Assembly: GCF_003987145.1 (NCBI RefSeq)
Contig: NZ_PIPL01000001.1
Span: 1,922,001 to 1,986,000, forward strand
DNA: 64,000 nt
Direction of reading: 5' to 3'
Source of the DNA: Aliidiomarina minuta
Lineage (GTDB): Bacteria > Pseudomonadota > Gammaproteobacteria > Enterobacterales > Alteromonadaceae
This document shows, one piece after another, positions 17,595 through 24,256 of the stretch; the stretch's first letter is position 1, and each line of letters begins with the position of its first letter. The position numbers were made by a program, and so were the translations under genes. The notes below the pieces were generated by a model. The model was not told where the DNA came from. It saw only the letters and a list, made by a program, of their open reading frames with translations, and made no database searches.

Positions 17595-17950
17595 AAAATT
17601 TCCCTTATAGTTTGTGGAAAAATCTATGTGCAGGGATGAGGGCTCAAGTACGTAAAGACATCGCAGGCTAAGCGAATCAGATCAGCTTAGTCATACATGT
17701 TTTTAAGTGCTTAAGGGATAAGTCGGTTAAGAATAACTGACAAATTTTGCAGTCCTCAGCTCACGTCAATAGTGTGCTGAGCTAACTGCGAGACTATTAA
17801 CTAGGCAGGCAGAGAGAAGAGCACAACGTCTGACGCGTTGCACATAGGTTTTTCAAATTTTCAATTTTAGCTAAGCGACAACTCGGAGGTTCCGCGTGGC
17901 TACAATTTGCGTTCATAGGTCTCTCAAATAGTTACTTGCACACGCAAGCG
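17595..17950 (-). promoter_or_regulatory. long structured 5' leader of the outer-membrane protein-mgtE operon
   Basis: From the inferred start point near 17950 to the first ATG at 17594 there are about 350 nt of leader. It folds into several stems: a 12-bp stem with a GGA bulge at 17749-17789, a 6-bp CTAAGC/GCTTAG stem at 17668-17690 and a CTTAAG-centred repeat at 17703-17716. A 39-codon upstream ORF fills the early part. No match to the M-box (ykoK) consensus could be seen by eye. Leaders before Mg2+ transporter genes are often cation- or translation-responsive, so this one could be too. Confidence 0.5.
17797..17916 (-). CDS. 39-aa upstream ORF in the mgtE operon leader
   Basis: ATG at 17916, stop TAA at 17797-17799, with GAGAG just upstream. 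The start lies about 33 nt after the inferred transcription start. The peptide has five Cys and a Pro-Pro pair, and no signal or domain. Its position before a hairpin suggests a leader peptide, by loose analogy with mgtL of Salmonella. It could also be a chance frame. Confidence 0.35.
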   Translation of the reverse strand: MNANCSHAEPPSCRLAKIENLKNLCATRQTLCSSLCLPS

Positions 17951-17956
17951 GCGCAA

Positions 17957-17984
17957 ATAATACAGGCTAAAAACCGAAAGTCAA
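17957..17984 (-). promoter_or_regulatory. sigma-70 promoter of the mgtE operon
   Basis: On the minus strand TTGACT (17979-17984) and TATTAT (17957-17962) are separated by 16 bp, close to the sigma-70 consensus. It is the best promoter seen in the 454-nt gap between the permease gene and the outer-membrane protein gene. Confidence 0.65.
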
Positions 17985-18048
17985 CTTTCTATTTTAACGA
18001 AGCAATCAATATCTAAATAAAGCACTACCTTCGAATATCTGCGTAGCG

Positions 18049-20415
18049 TCAGCCTTGCCGCAAATAACTGAAAATAGGTTCCTTTAAAATCCGTCTTAGC
18101 GGCACCATCGCAGTCACCATGGTGAGTAATAAGGTAGCAAAACAAGCTAAAATAAATGCAACGGGTTCGAAGGAAATCGGTAGCGCACTATTCGCTTGCA
18201 CTTGTCCCGTTATGAGCGCCAGAATGAATACGGCCAAAGGCACAGCGACGGCAAGTGCCATGAACGCATGCCGTAACACTCTTAACAGTAGACTTTGTGG
18301 TGGTGCCCCAATGGCCAGCAAAACGCCGTACTCATGCCGATCCACTCTCAGCCTGGCTTTAATCTGATACCCCAGGCTTATCAGCACACTGGCAATGATT
18401 AAAGCCGAAATGAGCACAGTGGAAATAAATAACGAATTCACCGCCTGATCTTGCTGCGCCAGAATCTGGGCTATCGACCTGGTCTCGGAAAAAGAAGGAT
18501 CAATCATTTCCCGATTCAACCAGGTATGCAACGCTTGTGCGATTCTGTCTGCCTCGCCGAAGAAAAACGTCACAGACCGCGGAGCGTGAGCGCTCGCTTC
18601 AACAGATAAATAAATCATTGGCTCGCTCGCCCGCGCCCTTCCGCGGTGAGGCACATTATCAACAATCCCGGTAATCTGTGCGTGACCATGAATTCCACCC
18701 AGAGTCAGACTAGTACCCACAAGGTCGCTACCGGAGCCGTTCCCGCCTAGAATATCAGCTGCTCTCCGATTGATGCGAATACCGCTTTGCCAGTCCTCAT
18801 TACCTGCGAACGTCGCTACATCTAATACGTCAAAATAGTTTCTGGTGACATAATGTATGTCGAAGGTAACCTGCTGAGGTAATAAATTAGGGTCCTCTAT
18901 GGCGAGCGTCTGCGGTTGTGCAAAAGGTGCAAAGGACACCGCGACCTCACCCGCATCTATATCCGCAACTCCGCCCTCCGTCAGCGACCGGATTGCCAGC
19001 CCGGTTCCTCGCTGACTGACGTTCAACGACTGCGTGCTTACCTCAATACTGCTATCGGTCATGGCCTGCCATTGATACAAAGCAAAAGTCAGCGCCATAT
19101 TTAATGACACCAGGGCTACGGTCAACTGCAACGCCAGGTTTCCCTGCGCACCTAGTTTGCGCAACTTACTACTGCTGGTCCCCATGGCTCTGTCGAACAG
19201 TTCTTTTTTCGATACCCTGATAAGCGGCACCAAGAAGCACGCCAGGAAAACTACAGATATCAACATCCAGCTGGCCAGCCATTGCCCGTAGTTGATCCCC
19301 AGGCTCATATCCCCCTGCAGTGCCTGGTAGGTCGGATGCTTGCTAATCACGGTTTCCAGTATCAGCAGTAGTAGCAAAGATACAATCGCAATGACCGCAA
19401 GCTTGACCGCGGCAACAAACAGGGCGCTGCCAAGCTGATACCTTGGGGTGGCACCAACTACGCGCATGATTTGGTAGTCTTTTTGGTAGATCAAAAAACG
19501 GCTGGTGAACACCATGAAGGTATTGAAGGCCAACACCACCCCTAAGGCGACCACCAGGAATATTAACAGCCGCCATTGCGCCAGCATATTTTGTCGCTCG
19601 ACGGGCGAGAGTTCAATGCCTCGGTATACTTGCAGCACTCCGCCCTCACTCGCAAAGCTCATACCGGAAACGCTGGTGTCAATAGCTCTCAGGCGCTCGG
19701 TGAGGCTCTCTTCGTTTAGCCGCTTTTCGGAGCTAAAAACACCAAAATAAATGGGCGCCGCATTCAAAAATCGGTCGACCATGGTTTCGCTACTGGCATC
19801 AAATGGCGTGGTAAAGCGCAGATAGTCGCCAGGAATCCATACATCCGGTTGCCAGTTTCCGAGCTTATTTAACGATGCCGGCAACACACCGCCCACCACA
19901 AACGCATGGGGCACCCGTTCGTGATAAAAGCGCTCCCCCACTACCGAGGGCGAGGCCTGAAGTTCCTCGCGCCAGAAACGCTCACTAATCCAGACCGTAT
20001 TGCTCTGTTCAGCAGGGGGTAGTTCGGACACTCCGGTCATACTAAAGAAGTTGTCGGCATAAAAAGCCACCAGAGGGTCGCGCAGTGTCCAATTTGAAGA
20101 CTCCAATGGAGCATTGCTAAACGACAACCAGGACGCCTGTTCAACATCTGCCAGCTCGGAGGCATTCTGCACGGCCACTTTATTGACCGGGGCCTGACGG
20201 CCATCTTCATGCTGATACGCGAGAGTATAAAAATAATCATCGCTGCCAAGCCATCCAGGATTAGCGCTCAACAATATCTGACCAAATCTCAGCGATAAGG
20301 TAAGTAACGCGCACACAATGGCAAAGCCAAGCAAAAGAACCAGCAGCTTGCCCCGCTGACCCGCCCATCGCCGCCACTCACAGGTAACCTCAAATAAATA
20401 AGAGTTAGTTACCAT
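18049..20415 (-). CDS. ABC transporter permease with two FtsX units, MacB-like exporter
   Basis: A 788-residue permease. I choose the ATG at 20415, which overlaps the ATPase gene by 11 nt, over the ATG at 20478 that overlaps it by 74 nt. It has eight transmembrane helices arranged as two FtsX modules: helix, large periplasmic domain, three helices, then the same again, with the last three in the final 130 residues. Such fused permeases work with an ATPase and a HlyD-type adaptor. They export peptides or other amphipathic substrates from the periplasm or outer leaflet through a TolC-like channel. No outer-membrane channel gene is present here, so a housekeeping TolC would be used. Confidence 0.87.
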   Translation of the reverse strand: MVTNSYLFEVTCEWRRWAGQRGKLLVLLLGFAIVCALLTLSLRFGQILLSANPGWLGSDDYFYTLAYQHEDGRQAPVNKVAVQNASELADVEQASWLSFSNAPLESSNWTLRDPLVAFYADNFFSMTGVSELPPAEQSNTVWISERFWREELQASPSVVGERFYHERVPHAFVVGGVLPASLNKLGNWQPDVWIPGDYLRFTTPFDASSETMVDRFLNAAPIYFGVFSSEKRLNEESLTERLRAIDTSVSGMSFASEGGVLQVYRGIELSPVERQNMLAQWRLLIFLVVALGVVLAFNTFMVFTSRFLIYQKDYQIMRVVGATPRYQLGSALFVAAVKLAVIAIVSLLLLLILETVISKHPTYQALQGDMSLGINYGQWLASWMLISVVFLACFLVPLIRVSKKELFDRAMGTSSSKLRKLGAQGNLALQLTVALVSLNMALTFALYQWQAMTDSSIEVSTQSLNVSQRGTGLAIRSLTEGGVADIDAGEVAVSFAPFAQPQTLAIEDPNLLPQQVTFDIHYVTRNYFDVLDVATFAGNEDWQSGIRINRRAADILGGNGSGSDLVGTSLTLGGIHGHAQITGIVDNVPHRGRARASEPMIYLSVEASAHAPRSVTFFFGEADRIAQALHTWLNREMIDPSFSETRSIAQILAQQDQAVNSLFISTVLISALIIASVLISLGYQIKARLRVDRHEYGVLLAIGAPPQSLLLRVLRHAFMALAVAVPLAVFILALITGQVQANSALPISFEPVAFILACFATLLLTMVTAMVPLRRILKEPIFSYLRQG

Positions 20416-21085
20416 CGACAAGCCGCCCATCCTCAAGGCGTATTTTACGCTGACAACGGCCTGCAACAGCGGCGTCATGAGTGACCAGAATCACGGTGGT
20501 CCCCTCACTCTGTAACTCCAACAACAGGTCCACTATGCTGCCACTGGTCTTCGAATCCAGATTACCTGTAGGTTCATCGGCAAGCAGCAAGCTGGGTTTA
20601 TTGACCAGAGCCCGGGCTATCGCAACACGTTGCTGTTGACCACCAGAGAGCTCATTGGGCCGTGACTTCATCTTGGCCGATAACCCGACGCGTTCAAGGG
20701 CATTGGCAGCTCGTTCAACATATTCCGCTGAAGGCACACTGGAATCGTACCTGAGCGGTAAGGCCACGTTCTCAATCGCCGTCATGTCATTGATCAAATT
20801 AAAATTCTGGAATATCCAGCCAATATGACGATTACGCAGCACGCTTTTTTGTTTTGCGGTTAAACCCGTGACCTGATGCGCACGCAAAAAATACTCGCCG
20901 GATGTTTCCTGATCAAGTAAGCCGATGATGGACAGCAGTGTCGATTTGCCACTGCCAGATGTGCCTTCAATAGCAAGGCTCTCACCGTCCGCTACCTCCA
21001 GCGATATATCACTCAGCGCGTCCAGCTTGCCCGCTCCCTGACCAAAGGTGCGGCCAATGTTATTTAATTTTATTAAGCTATCCAT
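20405..21085 (-). CDS. ABC transporter ATP-binding protein, MacB/LolD type
   Basis: A 226-residue ATPase with Walker A GTSGSGKST (41-49), signature LSGGQQQR, Walker B LLLADEP and switch His in LVTHD. It overlaps the adaptor gene by 8 nt and the permease by 11 nt, so the three are one translationally coupled operon. It powers the double-FtsX permease. Confidence 0.93.
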   Translation of the reverse strand: MDSLIKLNNIGRTFGQGAGKLDALSDISLEVADGESLAIEGTSGSGKSTLLSIIGLLDQETSGEYFLRAHQVTGLTAKQKSVLRNRHIGWIFQNFNLINDMTAIENVALPLRYDSSVPSAEYVERAANALERVGLSAKMKSRPNELSGGQQQRVAIARALVNKPSLLLADEPTGNLDSKTSGSIVDLLLELQSEGTTVILVTHDAAVAGRCQRKIRLEDGRLVDGN

Positions 21086-22340
21086 TGGTTAAATCCCTTT
21101 TTGTCACGAAGTTTCTTGTGCGCATAGCGACGGGGATATCCAGCAGCACATGGTCGCCCGCTTCTATGCCGGAAACCACCTCTACATAATCCCCACTTAA
21201 CACACCAAACGTCGCTTCCCGTCTTTCAAAGCGTTCGCCATTACCCACAAAAACATACGCCGTGCTATGTCCCTGCGTCACATAGGTCGGGGTTCGGATG
21301 CGTATCACATTCTCAGCTTCTGCAGTGGTAATTTGTGAGGTTACTTCCAGGTTCGGGCGGCTGGAGTCGGGAAGTCCATCAAGAAATACAACCTCCAGGC
21401 GCACCTGATTATTCTGCGCACTGGGGTGAATTCTCAGGACTTCGCCCCGCACTCTCTGCCCGCGAACATTAATCACTGCCGCCTGGCCAACCTGTACCTG
21501 CGCCGCATCACTGGCTGAAATCAAAAGGTCCGCATACAAAGATTGCGGGTCCGTTATTTGCGCGATGACCTGCCCACGCTGGACCGGTGTTCCAGGCTCG
21601 ATATCGTCACCAAGCTCATTTAAAAGCCCCGAACGCGTTGCTTTAATATCCAGCTGCTCAATATCGTTTTCCGCCATAGCTAACAGCTTCTCGGCCTGCT
21701 CCAACCGATAACGATAGGCTTGTTCTTCGGCGTCCCGGTACTGAGAGAATGCCTCTATGCTTCTACGCCCCAGGTTCAGTTTTAAATGCGCTTGTTCCAC
21801 TGAGGTTTGCGCACGCAGGAAGTCTAATTGCGCAATGATTTGCTGCTCAATCAGTACTTCCATGGTTTCCAGCTCACGCTCAGCAAACACAATTTCATTG
21901 CGCAGTATCTCGACATCATTGTCTAACTGGATCGCTTCTCGTTGTAACTGGGCTTTTGCTGATTCCCAGCCTGCCATAGCTTCCAGCACCGACAACTGAG
22001 CGCGCTCTTTTTCGCGTTCCAGCAAAGGGTTTCGCAAGGTGATAATACTGTCACCTTCGGCTAGTTCAGAGCCGGGGTAACGATTAATTTGAACAACAGT
22101 GCCATCCACTTCCGAAATAATGCTGCTCGTTTGGCGCGGTAAAAGGCGACCGAACGCAGAAACCCGGGCTTCAACATGACCAATATCCGCCTCACTGATA
22201 TGGATCTCATGTGCCGTTGAAGCCGTTAAGGTTTTCCACGAGAGCACAGCAAGCGCCAGCAACAAAGCGCACCCGCCAATAATGACCAACGGAAGCCAGC
22301 CCCGGCGAAGCAAATTCTCTCGATCTGGAATATCTAGCAT
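21078..22340 (-). CDS. HlyD/MacA-type periplasmic adaptor
   Basis: A 420-residue membrane fusion protein: one N-terminal transmembrane helix (about 16-36), a biotinyl-lipoyl half-motif (VDGTVVQINRYPGSEL), a coiled-coil hairpin of about 120 residues rich in Glu, Gln and Leu, the second lipoyl half (SGLLNELGDDIEPGTPV) and beta-barrel/MP domains. It bridges the inner-membrane exporter and an outer-membrane channel. It starts 33 nt after the 169-aa secreted protein gene. Its 5' end is duplicated and decayed at 23486-23592. Confidence 0.92.
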   Translation of the reverse strand: MLDIPDRENLLRRGWLPLVIIGGCALLLALAVLSWKTLTASTAHEIHISEADIGHVEARVSAFGRLLPRQTSSIISEVDGTVVQINRYPGSELAEGDSIITLRNPLLEREKERAQLSVLEAMAGWESAKAQLQREAIQLDNDVEILRNEIVFAERELETMEVLIEQQIIAQLDFLRAQTSVEQAHLKLNLGRRSIEAFSQYRDAEEQAYRYRLEQAEKLLAMAENDIEQLDIKATRSGLLNELGDDIEPGTPVQRGQVIAQITDPQSLYADLLISASDAAQVQVGQAAVINVRGQRVRGEVLRIHPSAQNNQVRLEVVFLDGLPDSSRPNLEVTSQITTAEAENVIRIRTPTYVTQGHSTAYVFVGNGERFERREATFGVLSGDYVEVVSGIEAGDHVLLDIPVAMRTRNFVTKRDLTNG

Positions 22341-22897
22341 TATGAAGTCCGCTTTGCAGTGAATGACCTAGTTTTACTGGGGTACAAGTCCTACTCTGGA
22401 TGGAATAATCCGGTACTTAGGGAGCTCCTCGAATTCACTTAAACGATCCAGTCTGTTTTGGTAATTTTCCAGCATGCCGGAGGTGAAAACATTGCGATTG
22501 TCTCCGCCTGCATCGCGAGCGACATCAAAATATAGCAGGACAAGTCCGCTCTCTTTAAAGGACTCAATGTTAATCAACTGACTCAGTTCTTCGACCGAGG
22601 CGGACAATTCGCATTCAACATCCGTCAATGTGTTTTCAAGCTCGGGGTAATGTGAGGCGGCTTCATCAAATGTAAGCCAGTGTTCCTGATCTAAGTCATA
22701 CAAATAGCCCGCGCCCTGATAAAATTGACACCCCTGCTGCAGGAAAAATTGTTCTACAGTATCGAAGCGCTCGGGGTAAACTCTTTCCCAGCTTTCAGAA
22801 GCATGAGCTGATGTGACCTGCCCATAACTGAGTACCATGAACATGGTTGTTAACAGCAGTGTTTTCCCTAACTTAAAATTCATTATATTTACCTATT
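22291..22897 (-). repeat. downstream copy of a roughly 610-bp duplication
   Basis: This stretch, covering the first 50 bp of the adaptor gene and the whole 169-aa protein gene, recurs at 23543-24149, 1252 bp away in the same orientation. The last part of the protein gene and its signal peptide region are nearly identical; the middle differs. This copy is linked to the intact exporter. Confidence 0.85.
22374..22883 (-). CDS. secreted 169-aa protein, copy 1, linked to the MacAB-like exporter
   Basis: A 169-residue protein with a signal peptide ending at about AHA-S (residue 28). The mature part is acidic, with two Cys (QGCQF and VECEL) likely paired, and has no recognised domain. It is first in the exporter operon. 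Copy 2 upstream differs at 15 of 169 residues, all outside the signal peptide and most between residues 30 and 95. It may be a periplasmic partner, a substrate chaperone or a protective protein for the exported product. The function is unknown. Confidence 0.75.
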   Translation of the reverse strand: MNFKLGKTLLLTTMFMVLSYGQVTSAHASESWERVYPERFDTVEQFFLQQGCQFYQGAGYLYDLDQEHWLTFDEAASHYPELENTLTDVECELSASVEELSQLINIESFKESGLVLLYFDVARDAGGDNRNVFTSGMLENYQNRLDRLSEFEELPKYRIIPSRVGLVPQ

Positions 22898-22924
22898 TTA
22901 TTCTTTGTAAGCGTTTTTTAACAA

Positions 22925-22952
22925 GAAAAACTGACGGCCAGATGGCCGCCAG
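22925..22952 (-). terminator. intrinsic terminator after the Cys-rich peptide gene
   Basis: On the minus strand CTGGCGGCC and GGCCGTCAG pair over nine positions (one G-U) around an ATCT loop, followed at once by TTTTTC. It begins 6 nt after the peptide stop codon, marking the peptide as its own transcription unit ahead of the exporter operon. Confidence 0.85.
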
Positions 22953-22958
22953 GGTATA

Positions 22959-23146
22959 TTAGCAGCTAACAGAGCATGGACTGGCCGAGGTGCATGCAGT
23001 TATACCTCGCTCAGTTTCGACATAACACGTATATGTATCACCAACATAACCACACGCTGAGTCCCCACAAGCCGCCCAAACACTCAAGCAAAGTGAGCTA
23101 ACTGCAGCAGCACACGCTAAACCAACGATTTTTTTCGTAAACTCAT
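22959..23146 (-). CDS. secreted Cys-rich 62-aa peptide requiring a -1 frameshift on an A7 run
   Basis: The ATG at 23146 (preceded by AAGGAATGGAAAT) opens a frame that ends after nine codons in TAG. Shifting -1 on the A-AAA-AAA run (23129-23135) gives a complete 62-residue product: basic N terminus, hydrophobic core, cleavage site VWA-A (about residue 26), then a 37-residue mature part with six Cys (27, 32, 41, 52, 58, 62). The Cys frame itself has no ATG, GTG or TTG before the signal peptide. The run is a classic slippery heptamer, so programmed frameshifting, transcriptional slippage or a one-base sequencing error are all possible. Its place beside a MacAB-like exporter recalls Sec-exported disulfide peptides such as enterotoxin STII, which MacAB secretes. 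The family is unknown. Confidence 0.55.
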
Positions 23147-23181
23147 ATTTCCATTCCTTTTAGAATATTGAAAGTTTTTTC

Positions 23182-23195
23182 GCCCAAATTTGGGC
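23182..23195. promoter_or_regulatory. perfect 14-bp palindrome upstream of the Cys-rich peptide
   Basis: GCCCAAATTTGGGC, with a further GGGCGG half-site 5 nt away, lies about 35-50 bp before the peptide ATG. It could be an operator or an mRNA stem in the leader. The rest of 23200-23485 shows no gene. A 14-bp direct repeat (TAACAATTCATATG) is found at 23231 and 23523. Confidence 0.35.
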
Positions 23196-23485
23196 AATTC
23201 CGCCCAACCGCTCCATAGGCAATATATTTTTAACAATTCATATGGAATATGTATAGTTGGTTGCTAGATTTTTTGCTTTTTGCCTCAACAAAATTAACAG
23301 GTTCTGTGAGAAAGGTTGACCAAGAGCATTGAAAAGTCTGCTGAATATGAGAGTGACGACAACTCTTAAAGGGAGCTCCAACGTCACAAATCAGTAAGCT
23401 TGTATGTACAAACCATAATCTCTAAATTATCAAAATGGCACAATAACTGACCCAACACACTCATTTCGCCTCAGGCAGGCATATC

Positions 23486-23592
23486 TTAAAAAAACACTTC
23501 CTCAGTTAACTCTGAGCCAGGATAACAATTCATATGACTAGAGGAAGCCAGCCCCGGCGAAGCAAATTCTCTCGATCTGGAATATCTAGCAT
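23486..23592 (-). pseudogene. decayed remnant of the HlyD-type adaptor gene
   Basis: Just downstream of copy 2, at the same spacing as in the intact operon, the adaptor start recurs (MLDIPDRENLLRRGWLPLVI) and stops at codon 20. The next frame then reads NCYPGSELTEE, matching the adaptor's NRYPGSELAEG about 65 codons further in. So the adaptor copy lost an internal part and everything after. It shows that the whole operon start was once duplicated. Confidence 0.75.
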
Positions 23593-24149
23593 TATGAAGT
23601 CCGCTTTGCAGTGAATGACCTAGTTTTACTGGGGTACAAGTCCTACTCTGGATGGAATAATCCAGTACTTAGGGAGCTCCTCGAATTCACTTAAACGATC
23701 CAGTCTGTTTTGGTAATTTTCCAGCATGCCGGAGGTGAAAACATTGCGATTGTCTCCGCCTGCATCGCTAGCGACATCAAAATAAAGCAGGACAAGTCCG
23801 CTCTCTTTAAAGGACTCAATGTTAATCAACTGACTCAGTTCATCGACCGAGGCGGACAATTCGCATTCAACAACCGCCAATGTATTTTCCAGCTCAGGAT
23901 AATGTGAGGCGGCTTCATCATAGGTAAGCGAGTGCCCCTGGTCTAAGTCATACAGATAGGCCACGCCCTGATAAAATTGACAGCCCTGTTGGTTGAATAA
24001 TTGTAGAACAGTATCGAAGCGCTCGAGGTAAACTCTTTCCCAGTTTTCAGAAGCATGAGCTGATGTGACCTGCCCATAACTGAGTACCATGAACATGGTT
24101 GTTAACAGCAGTGTTTTCCCTAACTTAAAATTCATTGTAATCACCTATC
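23543..24149 (-). repeat. upstream copy of the roughly 610-bp duplication
   Basis: Partner of 22291-22897. Homology runs from inside the adaptor start through the 169-aa gene to about 14 bp beyond its ATG, then ends abruptly. Confidence 0.85.
23626..24135 (-). CDS. secreted 169-aa protein, copy 2
   Basis: Starts at the ATG at 24135 (the in-frame GTG at 24144 is less likely, because copy 1 starts at the equivalent ATG). A GGATAGGTG site precedes it. It has the same signal peptide and the same C-terminal 50 residues (bar one Arg-to-Trp change) as copy 1; 15 residues differ overall, mostly in the middle third. It is followed by the decayed adaptor remnant and then the Cys-rich peptide gene. The function is unknown. 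Retention of an intact frame while the adjacent adaptor decayed suggests the protein itself is useful. Confidence 0.75.
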   Translation of the reverse strand: MNFKLGKTLLLTTMFMVLSYGQVTSAHASENWERVYLERFDTVLQLFNQQGCQFYQGVAYLYDLDQGHSLTYDEAASHYPELENTLAVVECELSASVDELSQLINIESFKESGLVLLYFDVASDAGGDNRNVFTSGMLENYQNRLDRLSEFEELPKYWIIPSRVGLVPQ

Positions 24150-24256
24150 CCTTTGGTTTTTTACATGCGCCAGCTCAGCATCTCTTGTAATAGGAAGTCG
24201 CCTGGTTGAGACTAAACACTATTGGATCTTTTAATCCCTCCTCAGAGGCATTCCTC

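Noticed and set aside
17595..17950. M-box (ykoK) or other named Mg2+ riboswitch in the mgtE leader
   Set aside because: The conserved M-box core sequence could not be found by eye; left as an unnamed structured leader.
23231..23536. 14-bp direct repeat TAACAATTCATATG flanking 23231-23536, possible insertion footprint
   Set aside because: No transposase, no terminal inverted repeats, and one copy lies inside the adaptor remnant, so chance or old recombination is as likely.
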